Below are positions 1 through 13,100 of a DNA stretch of 64,000 nt, one piece after another. Origin of the DNA: Fragum whitleyi (taxonomy: Eukaryota > Mollusca > Bivalvia > Cardiida > Cardiidae); assembly GCA_948146395.1 (NCBI GenBank), contig OX411545.1:18534026-18598025 (forward strand), in the 5' to 3' direction. Numbering within the stretch: the first letter of the stretch is position 1; every line of letters starts with the position of its first letter. Made by a program: the position numbers and the translations under genes. The notes under the pieces are model-generated. The model was not told where the DNA came from. It saw nothing but the letters and a program-made list of their open reading frames with translations, and did no database searches.

Positions 1-903
1 CTCATTTTAATCTATTTACATAAAAGATGATATTAATAAGTTGTTATAGATAACAACTTATTAGTATTATCTTTCATTTTCAAACATTTATTACAATTTA
101 AAATTTGAGAAAATTTAGCCTGAGCCTGAGAAAAGTTTTAACCTCGGGCCCTGATGATTATTCGTCCGTAGGGCGTTATGTTTAAGCCATGTGCTAAGGC
201 AATTGCACTTTATACCCCAAAAAAACGCAGTGAAAAAGACACTCGTCCCTTATAATTGCAATCCTATAGATCGAAGAAACTATTAAAATACTCGGCCAAA
301 CATTAAAGCTTCAAGTCTACTTTCTGCGCGTGAAAAATTACACAATCTATTTTTAGATCGTGTATTGTTTATCTCGCTATTGAAGTGAAATGTCATAAAG
401 TAAAACAAATGATACACAAATAAACGACAACATCAAAATTCGTAGAGGTTCTTATGACAAAAAAGCTTGTTTCTGCCAAGTTAGCCTGTATTTTCAATCG
501 AAAACGGCGTGGTCGGTCTTAGTTGAGAGGGTTGCTTGAAGGTCTTCGTCGATTTGCTGTTTTCTAAGTTTACGTCGGCTCAGAATCAGAACTGCATGCT
601 TGTAATCGTAAAATCTTTCGAAAATATCTTAATTTATAATGGATTGAATAGAAATGTTGCGTTGATGATCGGGAACTAGGTTAATTCGAGTTCCTACAAC
701 ACAAGACTTGCAGATCGAAGTTCGGGGGTTTCCCGAAAGACCTATTGCATTTTATAATGAAATAAAGTGCAATGGATTTCCCCACGTGATGCGATTAAAA
801 CCAATCAGAATTCTTTATTTTATTGGATTGCAATTATATCATACTGATGTCAAATTGATGGAAATGTCACGCACAGGCTCACATAATAGTAATGAAAAAG
901 TAC
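1..903. other. Intron or 3' region of gene A, no exon recognised
   Basis: AT-rich non-coding sequence. A homologue of gene B exon 25783-26035 would be expected next, but nothing on the minus strand resembles 'HLWGET' or 'ALSERAW'. The long plus-strand frame at 708-1142 is the antisense of the 904-1138 exon. Confidence 0.6.
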
Positions 904-1138
904 CTATAACATTCTCTGGTTTGGTCGGCATGGGGCATGGCTGGTTATTACATATTACTGGTAACGAGACCGGATCTCCCATTCTTGTGACGTCAGCGTT
1001 GGCGAATATATTTTCGGGAATGAAATCGAAAACCTTTTTGATATCTGTAACACGTGATGCCCAATATAGACCCCGTTCTTCAGGGTCCGGTTCTTGGGGA
1101 TGGTCAAAATATAAATGTGTTGCTAGCGGAAGGATGAC
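904..1138 (-). CDS. Gene A exon: late GH20 barrel ('YFDHP' segment)
   Basis: 235-bp exon, acceptor 'attttttcag', donor GTACTT, phases 0 and 1. 'THLYFDHPQEPDPEERGLYW' is the conserved stretch with the active-site Asp/Tyr pair. It matches gene B exon 27030-27270. The next exon (Trp-Gly-Glu segment) is not seen in positions 1-900 and presumably lies outside the window. Confidence 0.87.
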
Positions 1139-4100
1139 CTGAAAAAAATCACGAGCCAATCAAACCAAAACGAAGCGGACTCTTATAACTGAAGATCATA
1201 AAGCAAAAACGTAAATATTTATCCATAATGAAATAGTTTTTGAATCGGACTATTTTCCACGGAAGCTACGACCTTGAAATTATCTTATTTAAGTACTGAA
1301 TCCAATTATTCAGCGAACAAGCCTTGCGTTAAGGATAGCAAATAGCAAACGCTTTCCTGCCTTTCTATCGTAAACTGTGTGCTTGCTTCAGGTGCTTGCG
1401 ATAATCGGCTAGAAACGTCACGAAGTGACTTGCATAGCGACCAAAAATGGCAGATAACTTGACCATAATCGATTTTTACTAAAATCCAGGGATTTTACGA
1501 AAATTCCGGGTTTTTCATTAGGTTTGGATTTTTTTTCATATGAGGGGCGGGATGTATGAAAAATCAGTATTTCTACTTCATTTTATAATTCTCTTAGTGT
1601 TTTCTGGTGGTACAGGGGGATTAATTTTTCATCTAGTCACTTTATTTGCCCAGCAACCGGTCAGTTTTTTTAAAGCTCTTTTGTTGCGTCCAGGAAAGAC
1701 TGCTTGCCATAAAAATTGTTCGCGACGAGCGCTTTCGTATCCTGATAGTCTTGCACTGACCCCTCGATAAAACTTTATTCTGCCAGCCGTCATAGCGAAG
1801 ATGGTTACGCATCCATTCCCCGTCGACGGCACTCATTTTTGATGGAGTGTTGATGTGATCACGAGCTATTCTTTGTTCCAATCTTTGTCAAAACTGAACT
1901 AATTACCTTATAGCCCTCATTGGCGAATTCCGCCGTTCGCTTTGCAAAACCAAGCTCCCATCGATTATTCCATGGATAAACGTACACATGACTGTAAATA
2001 CATATAAAAAATAATTCACGTCCATTTGAAACATTAGTGTAAATATAAACCAACTTATCTCACTCACATGACTGTATAAATTTTACAAATGACTGAAAAA
2101 TTATAGGGAGGAGTGTTTTTACGATTTCTTTAAGGTCATGTGCTCAGGCAATTGCAGTTAATACTTCAATAAACAAAATCAAAAAGATTTTCATGCCGTA
2201 TATATGCAGTCATTTAACCTCAGAAATAGTGAAATAGTGAGTCTATTTTCGTACTCGATTAAGCGTAATATTACACACAAAATCTTTTTTGAGAGCGCCA
2301 TATTTTCACGTTTACATGGTCTGGATATCGAAGTTCTCTAGCCTGCGTTCTAACACATTGAAAATACATAGACAGCTGTAGAGCTATTCATCAATTAAAG
2401 GAAATATTTCTGCTAGGTTAATCTCTGTTTTCAAACGAAATTAACCTGACAGAGCGTGTTTAAGAGGGTGGTTGGTAAGTCTACGTCGACACGCTGCAAA
2501 CGGCGACTCAGAATGAGAATTCGTGCTTGCTATCTTCTATGCATTTGAATTAATTTATTACATAGTGATATTAGGTTATGGATGTTTGGTAATGGACGGA
2601 AAACCATTATCTTTTGAGTGCCTACAGCAATGGAGTTGCAGAACGAAAGTCGGGGGGTGTCTGAAAGACCCTTTGCGATTTACACATAACTAGGTGCAAT
2701 AGATTTCCTCACGTGATGCGAATTTAACCCATAAAATATCTACATTTAATTAGATGCAATTATATACAAAATAATCTCAATCAAATTTTACACATGACTT
2801 TAAATTTGTACCAGATATTTTTTTCACTACCTTTCTCAAAGAAAGGAAACAATGTTCACAATATTATTTTTGCCGTCCCAAATACCTTATATTTCACACA
2901 GAAGAGAAAAATACGGGAAAACGAGTCCTCAATGATAAAAGTAAATCAGTTTTCAACAAACAACAGCTATACAGTTCATATATGGTGATATTTTTACTCA
3001 CTCTGATTTAAAATCGGAGATCGGGTTTGGAGCATTATTGGAGTACACGCCGTCCTCCCATATAGCCAGGTCAAGGTCGAATTCTGCGATAATATCTGCA
3101 ACTCGTTTGACAAACTCACGTTGTAAAAATTTGGTTCTGGAAAAAAGTAAAGTAGATCTCATTGAGATGTGAGTATAGGTTTGTTTGTTAGAATGGGGTT
3201 TAATGCCGCTTTTATTTTTTCCGTTCATATCGCGGAGGCTGGGGCACTTAAAAATGGGTTCCTGTTATTTGCCGCACTAGTACAACAAGTTCATCCTTGT
3301 CTAGCCCCCGCTAGCTATCCCACGTTTATGATTATCAACAGATTTGTAGGAGAAAGTTTTAGAGTAAATAATTCTCGTTTGCCTATTCAAGGCCTTGATA
3401 TATACACCGAATTCTTTGAAAGACCAATACCCCCCAATGCGCCTCAAATGAAAATTAAATATGTAGTGACGTCATGGGTAATAGTGACGTCACCGAATTA
3501 CATCCAGCTATGTTGTGATACGAAGGCGGTTTTTGGCTTTTTCTACGAGAAAGGAAGCACTCTGAATGGACAGCTTTTTGAAATTGAAAGGTATTTATTA
3601 GAGTATATATTATTTTTTTACTTGTATCTTATTAGCTGGCTTGTTTTATAACTGTAGCACTTTGTGTATACTCGGGTAGTGCGAACAGCGTAGCGAAAAA
3701 TCATGGCTGCCATGATCGGCTCGAATTTTTGCCTATTTTTCCTTTCGAGGCGCCTTAAGGAAATAATAGCTGTTATACCGGAGTGGTCTTCGATATTTTG
3801 ATAATTTCACTGGTGATGCAGTGAGTTTATAAAATGATAATCTACCGTCATTTCTCAATAAGCCACCGAAAAGCATTAAAGAAAGGGGATTATTTCTGGG
3901 GCAATCGTACATGGGCTGCTTTATTCTGAATGTAAGGCAGATGAACATTTCAAAAGAAACACAACCATTTAAACTGGTTTCTTTAAAATCTGGATCTTAT
4001 GGACTCTACAACCATAACATTTGTGTCGCTAATAACAGTGTATATGAGGCAAACTTCCAGGATAATATTGTGATTTAAGAGATGCTAAGAATAGTTTTAT

Positions 4101-7100
4101 ACCTCGTATCCTAAGGAAAAAAAGTAACTCTCTCCATTGCTTATTATTTTATGTCTTTTAAAATAAAAATATATTTTTTACCAATTCGTGACTTATTCTT
4201 TTGGGACAATTTCGGACACGCTAAAACAAAAAGTAAAGTTATTTATGTCATCCCTAGCTTAAAATAGAAAAAAGTTATGACAATCAGGGTCAAAGGTTAT
4301 AAAACTTTTCTCATTCTTATATCAGAATTTACTCAACCTTTCAATTGAGATTAAAGCTCTATTTCTGTAATAATACTCTTATCAATGTTTGAATAAAAGA
4401 TACTATTAATAAGTTGTTTTTGATTACATCTTATAAATATGTTCTTTTATGTTCATACAGTTATTTGAATTCTATATTTGAGAAAATTCTCAGTTGAGAT
4501 TGAGAAAAGTTTTATAACTTCGGGCCCTGAAAGCAGAACTAAACACTCAAACCATACGTACGTGACATTTGGGTATGAAGCCTTGCATGCTTCTGACGTA
4601 TTCCAGATCCCTTCCGGCACTTCATCTCCTCCGATATGGAATGCTTTCAGCTTGGCAAAAGGTTCGTGCATCATTTTAACACCTCTTATAAGAGCTCTAA
4701 CAAAATCATATGTAGAATCGATGCAAGGATTAATAGCGTTGAGTCGCCATCTTTGTGGACTTTCTATGTCAATGTTTTCGTCTAAATCTTTCAAATCAAA
4801 AGATTGATCGTTATCACCCGCTCCATGCATCATCTTCTTATTGATCATCTTTCTGCGTTGGTCCATAGCGTGTATAGCGGCAGTAGCATGACCAGGCATG
4901 TCGACTTCAGGAATGATTTCAATATGGCGTTCAGCTGCGTACGCAACTATCTCTTGATAATCTTCCACCGTGTAGTATCCAGACCCGGGAGAGGTTTTGT
5001 GGGGACCAGAACCAAGCTGGGGTATAAGACAGGAATCTTGTTCGTCAGTATGACAACGATAGGCACCGATCTGAAAAATTGAAAAAGTTTCAGACACAGG
5101 CACGTGGAATAAGACTATAATCTTTACTTTGACTTTTTTTTCCATAAGAGCAAATACTTAAACGGACTTAAACTTGTAGATACATACCCATGGTTTTGAT
5201 TTAATTAAGTAATAAATGAAATGAATATGAGTACTGATGACACGTGTGTTAGTCAAAATTAAATAATTTATAAAACTCAGAAAATATGGATATAAATTAT
5301 AACAATTTCAATTTATTCTCGAATTGTTTGTGAATATTTACCGAAAGGATTTTTGTCAGCATTTCTTATCTTAAACTGGTCACACTCGGCTCTAACGACT
5401 TACCATAACCATAGCAATTTCTCAATTTTTTTTCATTCGCTTATTTTGTCAAAAGAGAAATCTGAAAGATATCATATACGTATTATGCCTAGCCTTAGTA
5501 TGTTTCTTTCATTTTAAACACAATTCATTTGTGTGCGTATTTAAGTTTGTTCATCAAATTATGCAAACATGATGCGAGATTGAAAAAAACTCTCAAAAAC
5601 TAAATATGTGCCATATACCTGAGTTAATTCGGGTATACCCGGAATCTCAACCCTCCACCCTTCGTCGTCAGTCAAATGGAAATGTAGTTTGTTGAGTTTG
5701 TACATAGCCATAGCGTCTAATGTCTTGAATATAGTGTCTTTCGTCTTGAAATTTCTGGATGAGTCAATCATGAGACCTCTATAGCTAAACCTGAAAAAAA
5801 GCACGAATCTAAGAGGATTCCAAGTAAATGAGACCCATCATACCATACCAGGGCCAATTTAAAAGAAAAAAAAGATATTGTCAATCAAATTAGTCATTTA
5901 GACTAAATATGTCCTCTTTCTAAAGCCACACGGGAAAGATATGGGAAATTGTACTACAAATTGCTTGTTACACATTGATTTATACAAAAAAGACATAGAA
6001 TATAACAAGTTAAATTTGTCGTCCGCATATTCTCTCGCTTTTGACCAGTCGTCAATTTTCCGTCCGTTGATTTATCTTTTTAGTAGTGGACCCGTAATAG
6101 TTCCACTACATTTTGGGAGTCATAAACTTTTACAGTGTTAACCGAGGTTTTCTAATCATTTTCATTTCGGTTAACATTGTGAAAGATCATGTGTTCCGAA
6201 ATGTAGCGGAACTATTACGGGTCCGCTACCTTAAACGCAAAATTCAGTACATTGAAGGAGGTGAAGAGCCTTGTCAAACTAGACAGACTAACCGGGAACT
6301 ATTAGTGTCTACAATTGAAATTGCGACTTCTTTTATTTTCTATGATCGAATTGTGGCCTCTCCTTCTCGACCCATAGCACGGAAGACCATAATTATTAGG
6401 AGCAATTACTGCAGCTATCAAAAATGGAAAATGAGTGTTCATAATCTCTTTTTAACCGATGTCATTGTTTTCTCGAAAAAGGAAAAATACTATTACGAAA
6501 AATGAGGTTTTACAATGAACAAGATCGACGCAGGATGTTATGATATTCGATGAACAATTTTGGGGGGACGTTTCTACGTCACCCAGTGTTAGTACTACGT
6601 GAGAACAATCCTGTCAGTTGTTAATAGCTTTTCAAAAAAGGAGTATCGGCTTTGGTTCAATTTTCTTTTTAACAAGACTTAACTCCGCTCGACAACTGCG
6701 CATTTTGAAAATGGCACTGTTCAAGAATTCTATACAATTAGAATATTAATCAAAGACATCTATTAAATGCGAAATCATCTGCTAATCCTAGACCACTCAA
6801 ATTTTTGTTTCGCGCAAGAATGCTATTTATAGACAAGGCGGTGATTCGCCTATTCGGTTTTCCCGTGGTGTAAGGGGGGTAAAAACTAGGTGGCTTAATT
6901 GGTATTCCGCTTTTACATACTCGGATTTTAGGAAGATCTCTCACTAATGCAGAACTCCTTGGGTCTAGATCACCTCGGTGAACAATCCCGAACATTTCCA
7001 GATTTATTGCTGTTTTTATGGATTGTGATAAGAAGGTCGTAATCGCTTGTATTACTATAGCGTGTTAGGACACTCTGATCACGAACAAATAAAAGTCAAC

Positions 7101-10100
7101 TTTTGACACTCTCCGTTGTTTTAACACTTTTATTACGAAAAGAGCCTAAAATATAAGTCATTTACTATCAGTTGAGGGGTCTTCCAATAACAAATTGGAC
7201 ATTTTAATATCTTTCTAGAATTAATTAAACTACATCGTCTGCTATCGACAATGTACATGTATTCTATATATAGCTGGTAGCCTACTCCGCTTAACTCGAA
7301 TTACCGTTTAACCTGTGTTTACGCGGAAGGGGGGCATTGGCTCTTTCAAAGTTTTTTTGGGGGAGAAACGCCCAACGGAGGCACAAGTGCAATGTTTTCT
7401 AGGCGAATCCTCTCCGGTGATCAATCCTGTACATTTTCAGAAATTTTGCGTTTGTTCGGGTTGTGGCTACAGTGTCGTAACTCAGATAAAGCTATACAGG
7501 GAGTTAGGACATTTTTTATCACAAACATCTAAACTCGATTATTAACTCAGTCCGCGGTGTTATCTTAAAAATAACTTAAGGAAAGCTAAATTTGAAGTCT
7601 TCAGGTCCACGTTGAGGGGTTCTCCGCTTTTATTTCGGGTAGACAATATGTGTTTTTTGTTAACATATATATCTTTAAGTCGTCTAATACAGGCAATCGC
7701 CTTATCGTATATTTAGGCAACTCAAATTCTACTGAGTTAAGGCATACTTCCGCCGATTTAAATGCCGTTGCGGGGGCTGTGAGGGATATTAATTCGCACG
7801 GCGCGCGGTGTACATTTCGCATCTTTTTTTATTTACACTTCGGTTTGTTTTCTTCTTTATTTTATTGCATGGGTAACGGAAAACGATCGCATTCGCAAAG
7901 AAGTCTCCTGACGTGGATATTAAAGAGCAATACCTTCCGAGATGGTACAGAAATACTCAGTGCCTTTCTCGGGAGGTATTGCGCTTTACCGGGCCAGGAG
8001 GCCAAATAACGCCAGATACCGTAAGTGATGTACGGAAATACGACATTGATTCTCCGGACAACTTCAAACAATAAAGAGCCATTTTTCGACATGCATACAT
8101 TGTCTACATGTAAAAGTTTGATGTATTTTCCATAGCATTAGACCTGCTTATAGCGGTCCCGCGGATAGCGTATTTCTAATCAACCGTTCAACCCAATTTT
8201 AAAATATTTAGAACAAGGGCGCCATGCCTATTAACCCTTTATATTTTTTGACAATCTCTAGATTTTTCGTTTATCTTTTTCTCGCCTAAGTGCTGACAGG
8301 CATACCAGAAATGTTCGTTTCCCATTAATGATTTATGATGTTTTTAACCAAGCTTCGTGAAAAAATATGAGACGAATCAACTCAAGCAAATCAGTGTCTT
8401 GCAATTCATATTTTAAGGAATACACAACATTTAGATAAAGAATTGTAGGCCCTATATGTTTTGAGACATAGAATTTCAATGATATCATTAACCTTGAAGC
8501 CGCAGCGAGATTTCATTTGTTCCTTATTAATATAGTTGTTTGGTGCTATTTTTGGATATTTACATTAAAGTTACTAATCTATCACGAATTCTCATTTGCA
8601 CACTTTTAGTTACTTTTAAATTTAGAGTAAATCTTATATTAAATGTGAAGTAAACAGCTCATGCGGATTATAGAGGGTCAGATGCCCCTGATTATTATGT
8701 GACCCGCCATTCAAAAAGGAACGATCTGGGTATTGCGCAAAATAATTATTTGAAAATGCGACCTTTGGTTGACCGCTACTGGAACCGATCTTTTTTTTTT
8801 TTTTTCAATTTTTTTCGGGTGCTCCTTTTTGCGTGACGAGTCGCACATATTTAATACACAAAATAAACCTAATGTGTTAATGTCACATTCCATTCGTATT
8901 TTAAACCGTAAACATAGGCTTAACAAAAAGAAGTAAAAAAAAGTTTGCATTTACATTGAAACTTGCCGATCTTGGGTCGAAACATTTTACATTTATCACA
9001 ATTTACATGGACAATTTCTTTTCGTCTCGTTTTATTTTCACCACAATGCCACCAGAAACGTCCACCTCCAGTACTTTCAGCGCTTTGATTATCTTTTAAC
9101 CCTTCATATATTCGAGTGATAACACCCCATATGATATTTTCATGATATCACATGGATATTTTTTGAACATTGACATAATGCGGTTATTTTAGGAAACTTA
9201 CATTTCTGTTAGAAACATCGAAAATAAAAGACAAATAGAGGTTATAAGATAGATAAAATACGTGCTAAGTGTATTGCATGAAAAAATATCTAACTCGGTT
9301 GTAGGAATCGATAATTGTCTCGGCAGAGTCTCTAGAATTATCAATTTCCCCAACCTCTTTAGATTTTTTTTTCATACCATACACTTAGTACGTATTACAT
9401 ATCTTGGTATCATAAATAAAAAGAGGACCAAGGCGAATCGCTTAGCCATATTTTTGCTTGGTTTAAGTTAATCCACTGATTTCTTTTTGACGAATCAAAA
9501 ATCGAGAATTTTAATTAAAGAACCAAAAGAAATGAAACACACCTTGGTTTATCCTTTATAGTCATTTTTGGTATATAGCCCTCATGGTTTATAACAAGAG
9601 CTATCAGTGTTTGCACCGCATAGAAAGCCCCTGGCTTATCATTGGTTGTGATGGTAATAGCCGGTATAACTGGGTTGACATTTATGTGATACGATTCCGT
9701 CATGTTGTATTCAGTCACTCCCTTCACAAATCTGATATATCCACTGCTTGGCAACATCGACTCTATAGCTAAACCTAATTTTTCTGTAAATTAGAAGAAC
9801 GTGGATTTAGCATAAATTTGATACACAATACTTTTACTTAGTTATTGCATTACATACGATTCGGCTCATAAGTTCAAATGATTATAAAAATTGGCAGGCT
9901 AAAAGTTCACAAGGATAAATCGACGAAACGTGTACTAATCTGAAGTAGTTCCAATTGATGAACGGACGGAATGACGAATGGAGACCATTAAGCGCCATAT
10001 TCCATTTTATCTTATGCCTATACAAATATCTGTGTGATAACATCCCGTATGATATTTTTTATGATATCAAATAGTTATTTTTAGAACAATGATATAATGC

Positions 10101-13100
10101 GGTTATTTCTAGAAACTCGCATTTCAGTTAGAAACATCAACGAAAACAAGACAAATAGAGGTTATAAGATAAATATAATACATACTTAATGTATTGTATG
10201 AAAAAAATATCTAACTCGGTCGTGAGAATTGATAATTGTCTCGGCAGAGCCGCGACAATGATCAATTCTCCCAACCTCGTTAGATATTTTTTCTTATACA
10301 AAACACTAAGTATGTATTATATTCATATAAAACGACGGTGAATATAATATGAAGAGCACTTTAAACTTGAAGAATTTATGACTGAAAAACTCACAGCTCA
10401 TCTCAGTGTACATGCGCGTGTAAGCGTGTGTTGTTATAAATTGCGATGTGACTGCATCAGTACTATAATCCACCGATAAGATATCCAAACTGATTTAAGG
10501 TTCATGTAAAGTGTTTGAGACCCAATTTTGATGGTTCTTCATTAGCAAAGAAAAAACAGTATAAAAAGGTGTATTGTTTATCTAAATGAAGCTTTTTTTG
10601 AGCACAAGCAGTTGAGCAACACAAGATCGCCATAACTATAGCGGTAAAGCCATAACATTGTGGAAAAGGGTCATTTTGTACAGAACAAGCAACTGCAAGA
10701 CGGTTGGATGAAACTGGCTCATATCTTAACAAAGTACATTCTAAAGTAAAACCCAGGTACTACTACAACCTAAGATATAAAACTCGGTCTCAAAAGGCTC
10801 TTTTGAAACAATCAATTTCCAATTATTTTGTCATCATAATTGTCAAACCGGTTTGGTCTGTTTTCAAAATAGATGTAAGGTATGGTGCAACATCACACCA
10901 TAATATTGTGAAATATTTTCTGCGATTTATTTCAAATTATAGTTTTTGAATTCAATGATCTTTAATAAATTACTATATATTTATAATTCAGTGAAATAGA
11001 AATTGATATATTGCTTAACAACCTTACATGTATATAAACTATTAATGTCCATTTATGTTGTGATAACACACCGTACCTTACAAATTTCTACACGTTTACA
11101 ATATTAGATTTACATATATGACATAATGTGTTTATAAAATAAGTCAAAATAAATTGCTTGCATAACAACGTTTTGGCCTCGAGTTTTATACCGACGTTTG
11201 TAGTAGTACCTGGGTTGTACTTAGGTCTGTACTTTGTTCAAATAAGGGTCAGTTTTATCCAACAGTCTTGCAGTTGCTTGTTCTGTACAAAATGACCCTT
11301 TTCCACAATGTTTTGGCGATACCGCTATGGCTATGGCAATCTTGTGTTGCTTAACTGCTTATGTTCATGAATAACTTCATTTTCATATATAATATTCCTG
11401 GACATACTGCTTTTTCTTGGCAAATGAAGTGTTTTAAAATTTGGCCTCAAACACTTTACATGAACCTTAACGAAGCAATACTTTGTTTTATTATGGATAG
11501 TCTTTGGCATGCAAAATATTAATCACAATTATAACACGATGGCGTTAAACGCATATATGTAAAGCAGAAATAAGATAAAAAAATTATTCGTAAAAAATAC
11601 CATTTGTCATGTGTTTTATTGTTTACACAGAAAGTTCCGCCTATTTTACCAAACGTCATCTTTAACGGGAAAATTGATGCTTTTGACGTAGTATAACCAA
11701 CAGTCTATTATAAAGCTAGTGTCACAGAAACGCTCCAACACGTTGGGGATGCGTCATTGACGTCTTTTTGTGGAATCGGTTAAAAATCGACGACTAGACG
11801 CCGGCTAGTCGGCGACTAATCGGTGCATCGGCCGATTCAATAGTGGATTTTTTTTCTTAGATCGATGACGCTTCGCGAATTCCATAATCAAGTTAAAACC
11901 TGCCGACTAGTCAGCGACGTCTTTTAGATTTGAGGATGTCGATTTTGTATCGACGCCTAATCGCCGATCGGTCAAGCTAGGGCCGAACACCATCCGGGCT
12001 CCAACCGATTTTGTGCATCGCAATTTTTTTTTCTTTCTAACCCTTTCACTTCCTTTGGTATCGGCCACTGGTCTACGACATCTCACAGGCGTATCGTCAG
12101 TATGCAATGTTTAATCTACCTGGCAATCACTGTTCAAGAAATAAGACATCGTCGCGTCGGCGGTTTTATGTGAATATAAAATAACTATTATGTCTTGATA
12201 TCAAATTCGCCCGGTCGACAATAATTTTTACTAATCGACCGATGCAGAATAGCAATAATCAAAGTGTTGGCATCGCCGATTTTAATGCGACTTTGGCATC
12301 AATGACGCGCTTCGCTTTCGGTGAAATTTTCCAAACGTCAATATCATTAATTTTTTATCAATTCTGCATCCAGAAATGGGTTAATAACCATTTTACACCC
12401 AGAAAAAAGTTATAAACTAATTTCAGGATGTTATCGTGCTATATAATAATTGATATGCATGTTATTTCATTTGGCATTGATGTGTTCATTTGGTGGAGGT
12501 GGGGGGTTGAGTTATATGCAAAGCAAAATCCTCGGGCTCCGCCCTCAGATTTTACCTTTTTTTCTATAACTCCTCCTCCGTCATACTTTATTCAAAGAAT
12601 AAAGAAATTATTTCATAGGCAATTGAAAATAGTGAGTGTCCAATCTATGGCAGGGCTTGTGCTAGCTCTTTAAATTTAAGAGTCATTGACCCCTTGACCA
12701 TAAAATTCTTGGGGTCAAAACTGATTTTGAAGGGGTCAAAAAGAGCAAAACATTAAAACTTAACAGCCTTTTAAGAAATCTTTATAACTGAAACAACATA
12801 AACAATAAAATGTAAACACACTTTATTGTTTATGTTGTTTCAGTTATATAGATCTTTAGGTATAGTATAAAGAAAACAATTGATTTCTATAATCTTTTAT
12901 ATTGCAAAGGTTGCACCAATGGAAATTTGATTGGGTCAAAATAACCCCCTTTAGGAAATTTTTCGGGTAAACATGAATAAATTTCATCTTTAATTGTTAC
13001 AAAAACATTTCAGCCAATAAACTCCCGAATAATATCTTTGTGAGATGTTTTACTAATGCCCTTCTAAATGTCTGTATTAGGTGCTCCAGCCGCCGCGATA

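Noticed and set aside
708..1142. 144-codon plus-strand frame
   Set aside because: It is antisense to the well-supported gene A exon 904-1138 and has no features of its own.
3169..3651. 160-codon plus-strand frame
   Set aside because: It runs through an antisense SINE-N fragment; no domain.
6113..6505. 130-codon plus-strand frame
   Set aside because: It begins inside MITE-X and has no recognisable motif.
9543..9762. Shorter alternative for the gene A GH20b exon using the 'gctatag' acceptor
   Set aside because: It is in phase, but it lacks a pyrimidine tract and loses seven residues that align with gene B; the acceptor ending at 9783 is better.
5776..9776. Identical 16-mer 'aggtttagctatagag' near the 5' ends of two gene A exons (5619-5790 and 9543-9783), minus strand
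   Set aside because: It is read in different frames in the two exons and nothing around it matches; with this many comparisons in AT-rich DNA, chance or a trivial short duplication is likelier than function.
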